In this document: positions 7,637 through 15,922 of the stretch, in pieces
Layout: every line of letters starts with the position of its first letter
Position numbering within the stretch: position 1 is the first letter of the stretch
Source of the DNA: Verrucomicrobiaceae bacterium
GTDB lineage: Bacteria; Verrucomicrobiota; Verrucomicrobiia; Verrucomicrobiales; Verrucomicrobiaceae
Direction: 5' to 3'
Assembly: GCA_016713245.1 (NCBI GenBank)
Contig: JADJPM010000004.1
Location: 3,578,198 to 3,642,197, forward strand
DNA length: 64,000 nucleotides
Translations under genes and position numbers: made by a program
Notes under the pieces: model-generated
What the model was told of the DNA's origin: nothing
The model's database searches: none
The model's input: only the letters and a program-made list of their open reading frames with translations

Positions 7637-10600
7637 GCGAGCCTTCCATCCCACATCTCGGCATCGCAGGCCGCATCGCGGCGGCGTTCATTGATTCCAA
7701 GCTGACGCCGCTGGTGGTCATCGCGTCCGTTTTGCTCGGCGCGGCGGCGGTGGTGCTGCTGCCGCGTGAAGAAGAGCCGCAGATCAAGGTGCCGATGGTC
7801 GATGTGATGGTTTCCATGCCCGGTTCCACGGCGAAGGAGATCGAAGAACGCGCCACGCGGCCGATGGAGAAGCTGCTGTGGGAGGTCCCCGGCGTGGAAT
7901 ACCTCTACAGCACCTCGCGCGACAGCGAGAGCCTCGTCATCGTGCGCTTCAAAGTGGGCGAAGACCCGGAACGCAGCCTCGTGAAGATCACCGAGAAGCT
8001 GCGCTCGAACTTCGACCGCATTCCGATGGGCGTCACCATGCCCATCGTGAAGCCGAAGAGCATTGATGACGTGCCCATCCTCGCGCTCACCTTTCACAGC
8101 GCCCGTTACGATCACCTCACGCTGCGCCGTTTGGCCGCGCAGATCGACGAGGAGATCAAACAAGTGCCGTTGGTGGCCGAGACGACGCTGATCGGTGGTT
8201 CGCGACGCACCGTGCGTGTGATGCTCGATCCCGTGAAGCTCGCTTCGCGAAATCTCAGCCCCGCCGGCCTCGTGCCGATGCTCCAGCAGGCGAACCGACA
8301 ATTCCGCGCCGGTGGTCTCACCACAGGCAACAACGAAGTCCTTGTCGAAACCGGTGCCTTCCTCAAAACCACCGAAGAAGTCGGCAACGTCGTCATCGGC
8401 GTCTTCAGCGGCCGTCCGGTGTATCTCCGCGAGGTCGCCGAGATCGTCGATGGAGGCGAAGAGCCGACGCAATACGTCTTCCACGGTTCCAAAACAAACG
8501 ACGAGCCCGCCGTGACGCTCAGCATCGCCAAACGCCCTGGAGCGAATGCGATCAGCGTTGCTGATGAAGTGCTGCAGAAGGTCGATCTGCTCAAAGGCAG
8601 CGTCATTCCCGCCGATGTCAGCGTCAGCATCACGCGCAACTATGGCGAGACCGCTGCGGAGAAATCGAACGAGCTGCTGTTGCACATGGGCATCGCCGTT
8701 TTCAGCGTCGCGATCCTCATCTGGCTGACGCTCGGCTGGCGGGAAAGCGGCATCGTCGCGGTGGCCATTCCTGCCACGCTGGCGCTCACGCTGCTCGTTT
8801 TTTATCTCTATGGCTTCACGCTGAACCGCATCACCCTCTTCGCGCTCATCTTCAGCATCGGCATCCTCGTGGATGATGCCATCGTCGTGGTCGAGAACAT
8901 CGTCCGGCACTTCCATCTGCCGCAAAACAAAGGCCGCAACTGGTCTGCCATCGCCGTGGAAGCCGTGGGCGAAGTCGGAAACCCCACCATCCTCGCCACC
9001 TTCGCCGTGATCGCCGCCGTGCTGCCGATGGCCTTCGTCGGCGGCCTGATGGGGCCTTACATGCGCCCCATCCCGATTGGAGCCAGCGCGGCGATGTTTT
9101 GGTCTCTGCTCATCGCGTTCATCGTCACGCCGTGGGCTTCGATTCGCATTCTGCGTTGGGGGAAGAAGTATTCGACGCTTACCGACGGTACGCCATCGGC
9201 CAAAGATCTCGAACATCACGACGCCAGCGAGCATCCCGAAGATTTCTTCACGAAACTCTACCGCCGCGTCATGGGACCGCTGCTGCATCACACCGGCTGG
9301 CGCTGGACTTTCCTCATCGGCATCACCGCGTTGTTGCTTGGCTCGATGGCGACCGTCGGACTCGGGTGGGTGAAGGTGAAAATGCTACCGTTCGACAACA
9401 AGAGCGAATTCCAAGTCATCCTGAACATGCCGGAAGGCTCGTCCTTGGAGCAAACCACCGCCGTAGCTCGCGAAATGGCCGCCGCGATCCGCACCGAGCC
9501 TGAAGTGACCGATTACCAAGTCTATGCCGGTGTCGCCTCGCCCTACAACTTCAACGGTCTCGTGCGTCACTACTTCATGCGTCGCGGAGCCAACGTCGCG
9601 GACATCCAGGTCAATCTCGTCGCCAAACACGAGCGCAAAGCGCAGAGCCACGACATCGCCAAACGCATCCGCCCTGCCGTCACGGCCATCGCGGATCGCT
9701 ACCAAGCACGCGTCGCCATCGCCGAGGTTCCGCCCGGCCCGCCGGTGCTACAGACGCTTGTCGCCGAGATTTATGGGCCTAACGAAGAAGCACGTTTGAA
9801 GCTCGCGGACGCGGTGAAGACCATTTTCAAGGCCACGCCCGGCGTTGTGGATGTCGATTGGTATATCGAGGCCGATCAGCAAAAAGCCCGCTTCATCATC
9901 GACAAAGAAAAAGCCGCGCTGCACGGCATCAGTGCTGCCACGATCTCGCAGACGCTCAAAATCGCTGTCGATGGCGAAAACGTCGATTTGCTGCATCAGC
10001 CCGAAGAGAAAGAAGACGTCAATATTCGCCTCGAACTGCCACGCAGCGCCAAAACCACGCCCGAGGAGCTTCTCGCCCTCCGCGTGCGCTCCGGTGATGC
10101 CAATGCGCTGCCGGAGCCCGGTGCCAGCGGTTCTCCGCTCGTGCCGTTGCGCGAGTTGGTGAAGGTCGAGCATGTCACCGTCGAGAAGAGCCTCTATCAC
10201 AAGAACCTCATGCCCGTGACTTACGTCATCGGCGATGTCGCCGGCATCGTCGAAAGCCCCGTGTATGCCATTTTCCAGATGAACGAGGCGCTCAAGAAGC
10301 TCGACACACGCGAGTTCGGCGGCAGCGGCGCGGAACTGCAAATCCTCAACGCCTCCATGCCCTTCAGCGATGCCGAACCTTCGATGAAATGGGACGGCGA
10401 ATGGCACATCACCATCGAAGTCTTCCGCGATCTCGGCGCGGCCTTCGGCGCCTGTATCATCCTGATTTACGTCCTCATGGTCGGCTGGTTCCGCAGCTTC
10501 CTGACGCCCGCCATCGTCATGATCGCCATTCCGTTCTCGCTGGTCGGCATTCTGCCTGCGCACGGCCTCATGGACGCCTTCTTCTCCGCCACCAGCATGA

Positions 10601-10917
10601 TTGGCTTCATGGCCGGCGGCGGTATTGTGGTGCGAAACAGCATCATCCTCGTCGATTTCATCGAGCTGCGTATGCGTGAAGGCATGCCGCTAAGCGAAGC
10701 CGTCATCGACGCCGGAGCCGTGCGCTTCCGCCCCATGCTCCTCACCGCCATGGCCGTCGTCGTCGGAGCCGCCGTCATCCTCGCCGATCCGATCTTCCAA
10801 GGACTCGCCATCGCTTTGATGGCCGGAGAAATCGCCAGCCTGCTCATCAGCCGCATGGCCGTGCCCGTCTTGTATTTCATGGCGAACAAACATTCTCACC
10901 CCGAACCCAAACACTGA
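7633..10917 (+). CDS. RND-family efflux permease (AcrB/HAE1-like)
   Basis: 1094 aa, full length. The proton-relay Asp pair sits in TM4 at residues 414-415 (GILVDDAIVVVENIVRH), with two large periplasmic loops and a 12-helix layout (late helices FMAGGGIVVRNSIILVDF and RFRPMLLTAMAVVVG). Substrate cannot be read from sequence. The operon, with DUF2892 proteins and Cys-rich microproteins behind a sulfur-type ArsR operator, suggests export of a thiol, polysulfide or soft-metal species (inference). Drug export is the alternative. Confidence 0.93.
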   Translation: MSEPSIPHLGIAGRIAAAFIDSKLTPLVVIASVLLGAAAVVLLPREEEPQIKVPMVDVMVSMPGSTAKEIEERATRPMEKLLWEVPGVEYLYSTSRDSESLVIVRFKVGEDPERSLVKITEKLRSNFDRIPMGVTMPIVKPKSIDDVPILALTFHSARYDHLTLRRLAAQIDEEIKQVPLVAETTLIGGSRRTVRVMLDPVKLASRNLSPAGLVPMLQQANRQFRAGGLTTGNNEVLVETGAFLKTTEEVGNVVIGVFSGRPVYLREVAEIVDGGEEPTQYVFHGSKTNDEPAVTLSIAKRPGANAISVADEVLQKVDLLKGSVIPADVSVSITRNYGETAAEKSNELLLHMGIAVFSVAILIWLTLGWRESGIVAVAIPATLALTLLVFYLYGFTLNRITLFALIFSIGILVDDAIVVVENIVRHFHLPQNKGRNWSAIAVEAVGEVGNPTILATFAVIAAVLPMAFVGGLMGPYMRPIPIGASAAMFWSLLIAFIVTPWASIRILRWGKKYSTLTDGTPSAKDLEHHDASEHPEDFFTKLYRRVMGPLLHHTGWRWTFLIGITALLLGSMATVGLGWVKVKMLPFDNKSEFQVILNMPEGSSLEQTTAVAREMAAAIRTEPEVTDYQVYAGVASPYNFNGLVRHYFMRRGANVADIQVNLVAKHERKAQSHDIAKRIRPAVTAIADRYQARVAIAEVPPGPPVLQTLVAEIYGPNEEARLKLADAVKTIFKATPGVVDVDWYIEADQQKARFIIDKEKAALHGISAATISQTLKIAVDGENVDLLHQPEEKEDVNIRLELPRSAKTTPEELLALRVRSGDANALPEPGASGSPLVPLRELVKVEHVTVEKSLYHKNLMPVTYVIGDVAGIVESPVYAIFQMNEALKKLDTREFGGSGAELQILNASMPFSDAEPSMKWDGEWHITIEVFRDLGAAFGACIILIYVLMVGWFRSFLTPAIVMIAIPFSLVGILPAHGLMDAFFSATSMIGFMAGGGIVVRNSIILVDFIELRMREGMPLSEAVIDAGAVRFRPMLLTAMAVVVGAAVILADPIFQGLAIALMAGEIASLLISRMAVPVLYFMANKHSHPEPKH

Positions 10918-10918
10918 T

Positions 10919-11143
10919 ATGAAACCCAACATTGGAACCATCGACCGCGCCCTGCGCATCATCCTCGGCCTCGGCCTCATCGCCTACGGCATCGTCAATC
11001 ACTCGTGGATCGGAGCCATCGGTGCTGTGCCGCTGCTCACCGCCTTCATCCGCTTCTGCCCGCTGTATGCACCGCTGGGTATCAGCACCTGCGGCAAAGG
11101 CGGCAACGATGGCGGCTGCTGCGGTGGAGGGAAGTGCGGCTGA
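10919..11143 (+). CDS. DUF2892 protein with Cys/Gly-rich tail
   Basis: 74 aa. Second DUF2892 protein of the operon: IGTIDRALRIILGLGLIAYG, helix 2, then the family motif RFCPLYAPLGISTCGK. The tail GGNDGGCCGGGKCG adds three cysteines, suiting metal or persulfide binding. It starts one base after the pump stop. Confidence 0.88.
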   Translation: MKPNIGTIDRALRIILGLGLIAYGIVNHSWIGAIGAVPLLTAFIRFCPLYAPLGISTCGKGGNDGGCCGGGKCG

Positions 11144-11149
11144 TCCAAA

Positions 11150-11204
11150 GTGGCTGCGGCTTCAGCCGCACCTGCTCAGGAGATTCGGCTAAAGCCGAAA
11201 CCAC
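11150..11204. repeat. Nested palindromic element
   Basis: Two adjacent hairpins (TGCGGCTTCAGCCGCA and TTCGGCTAAAGCCGAA) are bracketed by an outer GTGG/CCAC pair. The element lies between two genes of the pump operon and could be a transcript-stabilising or REP-like element. Confidence 0.7.
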
Positions 11205-11213
11205 TTTTTCATC

Positions 11214-11381
11214 ATGACACGCTACCTCATCCCCATCGCCGTCGGTGCCGTGCTTGGCTCGCTCATGGGCTACTTCGGCCAGTGCAGTTCCGGCACCTGC
11301 CCGCTCACCTCGACGTGGTGGCGCGGAGCTTTGTATGGTGCCTTCATCGGGCTGATGTTTGCCATGAGTGCGCGGCGCTGA
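11214..11381 (+). CDS. Small two-helix membrane protein (DUF6132-like)
   Basis: 55 aa: helix 1 (YLIPIAVGAVLGSLMGYFG), loop with CSSGTCPLTSTWW, helix 2 (GALYGAFIGLMFAMS). The loop cysteines resemble other small membrane proteins found beside DUF2892 and thioredoxin genes. Last gene of the pump operon, followed at once by a terminator. Family assignment is from memory of the TCPLTS motif. Confidence 0.65.
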   Translation: MTRYLIPIAVGAVLGSLMGYFGQCSSGTCPLTSTWWRGALYGAFIGLMFAMSARR

Positions 11382-11393
11382 CCTCCACCTCAC

Positions 11394-11428
11394 AAAAAAC
11401 GCCCGGCAGGACCTGCCGGGCGTTTTGT
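11394..11428. terminator. Bidirectional rho-independent terminator
   Basis: GC-rich perfect stem ACGCCCGGCAGG/CCTGCCGGGCGT flanked by A-run and T-run. It lies between the convergent pump operon and the cytochrome c gene and can serve both strands. Confidence 0.92.
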
Positions 11429-11453
11429 TTGGATCGAATGGTGACCGCTGAAC

Positions 11454-11903
11454 TTACTTCAGCTTCGCTTCGAGGTCAGCGCGCTTCTGCATGGGCTTGC
11501 CGTTGTATTTTTCGCGCCAGCCTTTGACCTGGTCGGCGGTGACGGCGGGTGCTTTGTTGCCAAAGTTGCTGCGGACAAAGGTGAGCACCTCGGCCATTTG
11601 CGCGTCATTCAAGGCCGCGCCGAGCGGGGCCATGATGCCGAGGAATTTTGCGTCCTGCTTTTCGATGCCGGTGAAGACGATGGAGGCCATGAGTTCACCA
11701 TCGGCGAATCCAGCGAGTTTGGAGCCGGAAAGCGGCGGAGCCATCGGAGTGGGTGTGCCTGCTCCCATGCCTTTGCCGTCCATGCCATGGCAGGCCATGC
11801 ACATCATGTAAGAGGCAGGAGGAGTGGCGGGTGCCTGGGCCTGGAGGCCGGTGGCGGAGAGGAGTGTCGTGACGACGGCGAGTGAGGCGATGAGCGATTT
11901 CAT
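11454..11903 (-). CDS. Small periplasmic cytochrome c
   Basis: 149 aa with signal peptide (MKSLIASLAVVTTLLSATGLQA). Heme motif CMACH near residue 35, plus methionine-rich segments that can supply the distal ligand (LGIMAPLGAALNDAQMAEVLTFVRSNFG). Mono-heme class I type. It is co-directional with the thioredoxin gene 180 bp upstream, so it may be expressed from operator C. It could accept electrons released by sulfide oxidation (inference). Confidence 0.9.
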   Translation of the reverse strand: MKSLIASLAVVTTLLSATGLQAQAPATPPASYMMCMACHGMDGKGMGAGTPTPMAPPLSGSKLAGFADGELMASIVFTGIEKQDAKFLGIMAPLGAALNDAQMAEVLTFVRSNFGNKAPAVTADQVKGWREKYNGKPMQKRADLEAKLK

Positions 11904-12084
11904 GGGTGTTTAGGGGGTAGGACTTCGCCGCCGAAAGTCACTGCGGCAATTGGCCGCGGTGAAGGACCCTCGAAGGCGAAAACGGTTTCTTCTTGTGCGC
12001 GGAGGCATTTCAAAATCAAACGCTTTCCCGGCATGAATGAGAGGAGCATGGAGAAGGGGGGGGCTGGAGTGGTGAATGCATCGG

Positions 12085-12543
12085 TCAGGACTGCCGCAAC
12101 CACGCCAGCAGCCTTGCCGCTGGCTGGAAACCGCTGGTCTGGGCGGTGACTTTGCCATCGCGGATCAATGCGAAGGCCGGGATGCCCTGGATGCGGAATT
12201 GTCCGGCGATTTGCTGCTGCTCGTCGGTGTTCACTTTGACAAAGAGTGCCTCGCCAGCGGCTTGCGCTGCCGCTTTGGCGAATTCCGGGGCCATCATCTG
12301 GCACGGGCCGCACCACGGCGCCCAGAAGTCGATGACGACAGGGATCGGGCTCTGGCTGACGAGTGCAGTGAAGGCCTCAATGTCGCTGATTTCGACCGGT
12401 GCGGAGACGAGGGGCAGATCGGCCTTGCAGGTGCCGCAGCGGCCTTGTGAGGCGGCTTTGGCGTAGGCGATGCGGTTCGCGGTGCCGCAGGCGGGACAGG
12501 GCAGGATGATGCCGCGGGCGTCGGATTCGAGGTGCTGACTCAT
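12085..12543 (-). CDS. trxC: Thioredoxin with N-terminal zinc ribbon (thioredoxin 2 type)
   Basis: 152 aa from the ATG at 12543; upstream in-frame ATGs run through operator C. N-terminal zinc ribbon CPACG...CGTCK (about residues 15-40), then a thioredoxin fold with active site WAPWCGPCQMM and the cis-Pro loop GIPAFALI. This is the TrxC architecture, reducing disulfides and likely persulfides on carrier proteins. It is divergent from sulfide:quinone reductase with operator C between them, linking it to the sulfur regulon. Confidence 0.92.
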   Translation of the reverse strand: MSQHLESDARGIILPCPACGTANRIAYAKAASQGRCGTCKADLPLVSAPVEISDIEAFTALVSQSPIPVVIDFWAPWCGPCQMMAPEFAKAAAQAAGEALFVKVNTDEQQQIAGQFRIQGIPAFALIRDGKVTAQTSGFQPAARLLAWLRQS

Positions 12544-12573
12544 GGAGGACAAAATTGAGGTGGAGTTAAATCT

Positions 12574-12599
12574 TGCATATACGCATACACTCATATAGT
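12574..12599. promoter_or_regulatory. Operator C, predicted ArsR-family binding site between thioredoxin and SQR genes
   Basis: Third copy of the 26-bp element, sharing the core CATACACTCATATAGT-type half with operators A and B but diverged in the first three positions. It is about 30 bp from each of the two divergent start codons. Confidence 0.65.
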
Positions 12600-12627
12600 C
12601 GCCTTGCAAGACAACCTTTCCTCAACC

Positions 12628-13863
12628 ATGAGCAAACACCTTCTCATTCTCGGTGGCGGCACCGCAGGCACCATGATGGCGAACCATCTTCGTCGTCGCC
12701 TGCGTGCCTCGGAGTGGCGCATGACGGTGGTGGATCGCTCTGAAAAGCATCTCTACCAGCCGGGCTTTCTGTTTTTGCCCTTTGGCCTGTATGAGGAAAG
12801 CCAGATCGTGCGGAAGACGCGGGATTTCATGCCGCGCGGCGTCGAGTTCGTGCAGGCGGAGGTGGATCAAATCAGGCCGCAGGACCATGCGGTCATGCTG
12901 AAGGATGGTCGCGAGCTGAAGTATGACGTGCTCATCGTCGCCACCGGCTGCCGCACGGCTCCGGAGGAGACGGCAGGCATGCTGGGGCCGAAATGGCGCG
13001 TGAACGTGCATGACTTCTACACGCTCGATGGTGCCAAAGCGCTGCGGGAGAAGCTCAAAGGCTTCACCGGTGGCCGCGTGGTGGTGCACATCAATGAGAT
13101 GCCGATCAAGTGCCCGGTGGCCCCGCTGGAGTTCACCTTCCTCGCCGACACCTTTTTCCGCGAGCGCGGCATCCGCGACAAAGTCACGCTCACCTATGTG
13201 ACGCCGCTCTCTGGAGCCTTCACGAAGCCGAAATCATCGAAGAAGCTCGGTCATCTGCTCAGCGACAAGGGCATCGAACTCGTCACCGACTTCGTCGCGG
13301 AGCGAGTGGACCAGGAAAACGACAAGCTGGTGTGCTTTGACGGTCGCGAGGTGCCCTACGACCTGCTGGTGACGACGCCGACGAACATGGGCGACGAGGC
13401 TGTGCGCCGCAGCGCCCTCGGTGACGACCTCGACTTCATCCCGACGCACAAACACACGCTGCAATCGCTCCAGCATCCCGATGTGTTTGTCATCGGCGAT
13501 GCGACGAACGTCCCCGCGTCGAAAGCAGGCTCGGTGGCGCATTTTGAGAGCGAAACACTCGCCGACAACGTCATACGTCACATCCAAGGCGAGCCGCTGA
13601 AGGAAGAATTCGACGGCCACTCGAACTGCTTCATCGAATCCGGCAACGGCAAGGCGCTGCTCATTGACTTCAATTACGAGTATGAGCCGCACGAAGGCAA
13701 TTTCCCCTTCTCCTTCGGCCCCATGAAGCTGCTGGAGGAGTCTCGCCTCAACCACCTCGGCAAACTGGCCTTCCGGCATGTGTATTGGAACGTGCTGCTC
13801 AAAGCCTGGCCGCTGCCGGGGATCAGCCGGCAGAAGAAGAAACCGGCCGCTTTCGCGGAATGA
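12628..13863 (+). CDS. sqr: Sulfide:quinone oxidoreductase-like flavoprotein
   Basis: 411 aa from the ATG at 12628. FAD-binding LILGGGTAGTMMANHLRRRL, then YDVLIVATGCRT (Cys108). Redox cysteine Cys162 sits in the typical SQR context MPIKCPVAPLEF, and Cys334 in DGHSNCFIESGNGKALLIDF, matching the second catalytic Cys of SQR; FVIGDATNVPASKAG is the FAD-ribose motif. SQR oxidises sulfide to sulfane sulfur and reduces quinone at the membrane. It heads an operon with TusE/DsrC-like and DsrE2-like genes behind operator C, so its product likely feeds those sulfur carriers. Confidence 0.9.
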   Translation: MSKHLLILGGGTAGTMMANHLRRRLRASEWRMTVVDRSEKHLYQPGFLFLPFGLYEESQIVRKTRDFMPRGVEFVQAEVDQIRPQDHAVMLKDGRELKYDVLIVATGCRTAPEETAGMLGPKWRVNVHDFYTLDGAKALREKLKGFTGGRVVVHINEMPIKCPVAPLEFTFLADTFFRERGIRDKVTLTYVTPLSGAFTKPKSSKKLGHLLSDKGIELVTDFVAERVDQENDKLVCFDGREVPYDLLVTTPTNMGDEAVRRSALGDDLDFIPTHKHTLQSLQHPDVFVIGDATNVPASKAGSVAHFESETLADNVIRHIQGEPLKEEFDGHSNCFIESGNGKALLIDFNYEYEPHEGNFPFSFGPMKLLEESRLNHLGKLAFRHVYWNVLLKAWPLPGISRQKKKPAAFAE

Positions 13864-13902
13864 CGAATTTAGAATGACGAAGACAACCACCCAATCAACA
13901 CC

Positions 13903-14214
13903 ATGAAAAAGAACATCGCAGGAACAGAGATCGACGTGAACGAAGAAGGCTATCTGACGGACATGTCGCAATGGAATGAAGCCATCGCCGCCGCTATCGC
14001 GGTGGAGGAAGGCATCGGCGCACTCGGCGACGGCCACATGAAGGTCGTGCGTTATTTGCGTGAGCAGCAGGCCAAAGGCGCGGCGCTGACCATTCGCAGC
14101 ATGGGCAAGAGCGGCGTCGTCACGACGAAGGAACTCTATGATCTCTTCCCCGGCGGCCCGCTGAAGAAGTCCTCAAAAATTGCCGGTATCCCGAAACCCG
14201 TGGGCTGCATCTGA
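13903..14214 (+). CDS. TusE/DsrC-family sulfur carrier with a single C-terminal cysteine
   Basis: 103 aa. Family signature IDVNEEGYLTDMSQWNEAIA, ELYDLFPGGPLKKSSKIAG and the ending GIPKPVGCI with Cys102 as penultimate residue. True DsrC has a second Cys where this protein has Ser (KKSSKIAG against the usual KxACKIAG), so only the persulfide-carrying CysA is present, as in TusE-type proteins. No dsrAB genes are in the window, so a role in sulfur trafficking rather than dissimilatory reduction is likely. Confidence 0.9.
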   Translation: MKKNIAGTEIDVNEEGYLTDMSQWNEAIAAAIAVEEGIGALGDGHMKVVRYLREQQAKGAALTIRSMGKSGVVTTKELYDLFPGGPLKKSSKIAGIPKPVGCI

Positions 14215-14219
14215 AACCG

Positions 14220-14305
14220 TTCGCGGTTCTCTGTTCCCGGTTCCCGGTTAAGCAGCCTCCGCGATCGCCCCAACTGAGAACTGAGAACCCCAAACCGAGA
14301 ACAAA
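14220..14305. repeat. GGTTCTC/GAGAAC word-repeat hairpin
   Basis: Left part repeats GGTTCTC/GGTTCCC words, right part repeats GAGAAC words in the opposite sense, so the two can pair. It separates the TusE-like gene from the DsrE2-like gene. Confidence 0.55.
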
Positions 14306-14308
14306 AGT

Positions 14309-14830
14309 ATGACCGACGACAAACAACCTGTGAAAAAGATGTCCATCATCGTGAGCCGAGGCTCGCTGGATGGGATTTACCCGGCGCTGATCATGGCGAA
14401 TGGTGCCCGCATGGAGGGCATCGAGGCGTCGCTGTTCTTCACCTTCTTTGGCCTGAATGCGCTGGCGAACAAGACGCTCGACAGCCTCAAGGTGTCCACC
14501 GTGGGCAATTCGGCGCTGAACATGGCCATGCCGATGCTCGGGCTGCCGATGACGATTCCGTTTCCGACGGTGATGGGCGCAATCCCTGGCGTTTCGGCCT
14601 TTGCGACGCATCTCATGAACAAGGAGATGGAGAAGCTCGACATCCCGCCGGTGCGCGAATTCCTGGAGCTCATCTCCGACTCCGGCGGCAAGATTTATGC
14701 CTGCAAGCTGGCGATGGACATGTTCAAGCTGAAGAAGGAGGACCTCATGGACCGCGTCGATGGCGTGCTGACCGTGGGTGATTTCTACAACGAGTCCGCT
14801 GGAGCCGGCACGCACATCCTTTTCACCTGA
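14309..14830 (+). CDS. DsrE2-family (DsrE/DsrF-like) sulfur relay protein
   Basis: 173 aa. MSIIVSRGSLDGIYPALIMANGA start, a hydrophobic central segment (LGLPMTIPFPTVMGAIPGVSAFATHLM), and the conserved cysteine Cys132 in KIYACKLAMDMF. This matches DsrE2, which carries sulfane sulfur as a persulfide, typically with TusA and rhodanese in rhd-tusA-dsrE2 clusters. Here TusA is replaced by a TusE/DsrC-like protein and the rhodanese is in a separate operon with the same operator. Confidence 0.88.
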   Translation: MTDDKQPVKKMSIIVSRGSLDGIYPALIMANGARMEGIEASLFFTFFGLNALANKTLDSLKVSTVGNSALNMAMPMLGLPMTIPFPTVMGAIPGVSAFATHLMNKEMEKLDIPPVREFLELISDSGGKIYACKLAMDMFKLKKEDLMDRVDGVLTVGDFYNESAGAGTHILFT

Positions 14831-14833
14831 GCC

Positions 14834-15226
14834 ATGCCCGCACTCAGCAACGATCCCGCCCGCTGCGAGGTGATGAACCTCGCCTGGGGCTCAAACGGCC
14901 ACGGCCCCTATCTGGTGCGCCAGGAAGGCTACGAGCCCGGCAGCAGCACCTTCAAGATGCAGCGCTTCATCCTGCAAAAAGACGGCCGCTGGCTGCTCAA
15001 TCTCGCCTTCGTCATGCTGCCGGAGGCCGAGCAGGAGGCGCAGTTGTTTCACAGCCTCACCGAGGTGCTGCAAATGTTCGAAAGCCTCAGTTCGAGGCCC
15101 GTGAGTGCCCACGCCCACCTCCCCGCCGGTGCCAACGCGGACGAGATCCTCGCCCACTTCGAGCAGTGCACCCATCGCATCCTGCGCGGCATGCGGACAT
15201 GCTCGACGCTGCCGCTAAAGGCATAG
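14834..15226 (+). CDS. Conserved-looking hypothetical protein after dsrE2
   Basis: 130 aa, three bases after the dsrE2-like stop, so translationally coupled. No family recognised. A soluble alpha/beta-looking protein with aromatic beta strands (YLVRQEGYEP, FILQKDGRWLLNLAFVMLP) and a C-terminal helix ending HRILRGMRTCSTLP, with Cys near the C-terminus. Position as last gene of the SQR operon suggests an accessory role in sulfur handling. Confidence 0.65.
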   Translation: MPALSNDPARCEVMNLAWGSNGHGPYLVRQEGYEPGSSTFKMQRFILQKDGRWLLNLAFVMLPEAEQEAQLFHSLTEVLQMFESLSSRPVSAHAHLPAGANADEILAHFEQCTHRILRGMRTCSTLPLKA

Positions 15227-15320
15227 GGGCATTCGCCAGAACGCGGATCTCGAATGTCGATTCGGAAAGGCTTTTGTCTTGGGGAGCGTCGAGGTCCCCT
15301 GCCCTTCAACGCGTCGGCGA

Positions 15321-15845
15321 TCACGCCGCCGCTGGGATGAAAGCAGCGCCTGCTTCTTCCAGGATCTCCGCGTTCGTGAGCTGGGCTCCAGAGAAGTCCG
15401 CTTTCTTCAACGCACTGCGATACAGGCGTGCGCCAGCGAGGTTGGCGTTTTGAAAGCAGGCACCACTGAGCGTGGCACGGCGAAGATCGACACCTTCGAG
15501 GTTGGCTCCGCGAAGCATGGTGGAGGTCAGATTGATGCCGTTGAGGCGGGTGCCTCGAAAGTCAGCGCCGGTTGCATCGGCATCGCTGAGGTCGGCGCCG
15601 TTCAGAATGGCAGCGCTGAAGTTCACGCCTTGCAGTTTGGCATCGGCGAGGCAGGCCTGGCTGAGATCGGAGGTGCTGAGGTTGGCTCCGGTGAGATCGG
15701 CGTTCACGAGATTCACGCGGCGCAAAGTGAGGTCGGAAAGATCAGCGTCACGCAGTTGGGCGCTTTGAACATTCGAATCGAAAACGAAGGTGTTCCAGAC
15801 GTGAGAACCTTCTTTGAGGATGTCGGCGTGAGAGGCGTTTTCCAT
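15321..15845 (-). CDS. Pentapeptide repeat protein
   Basis: 174 aa. About 25 tandem A(D/N)LXX-type pentapeptides from residue 25 to 160 (for example SDLSQACLADAKLQGVNFSA), predicting a right-handed quadrilateral beta-helix. No signal peptide. Some family members mimic DNA and protect gyrase, but most are uncharacterised. It is 78 bp from the DUF58 gene on the same strand. Confidence 0.92.
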   Translation of the reverse strand: MENASHADILKEGSHVWNTFVFDSNVQSAQLRDADLSDLTLRRVNLVNADLTGANLSTSDLSQACLADAKLQGVNFSAAILNGADLSDADATGADFRGTRLNGINLTSTMLRGANLEGVDLRRATLSGACFQNANLAGARLYRSALKKADFSGAQLTNAEILEEAGAAFIPAAA

Positions 15846-15922
15846 GTCGGAAATGTCCTCTCAGGCTACTTTACGTAAAGTCGCGGGCTGTAAGGCTTTT
15901 GGGCGTTTTTGTCAGAGCTGTG

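Noticed and set aside
7084..9291. 735-codon minus-strand open frame opposite the RND genes
   Set aside because: His/Arg/Asp-rich shadow caused by GC-rich third positions; the opposite strand has clear adaptor and RND motifs.
11904..12084. Small gene between cytochrome c and thioredoxin
   Set aside because: Short frames only, no ribosome site or protein-like composition; contains a C8 run and looks like a leader.
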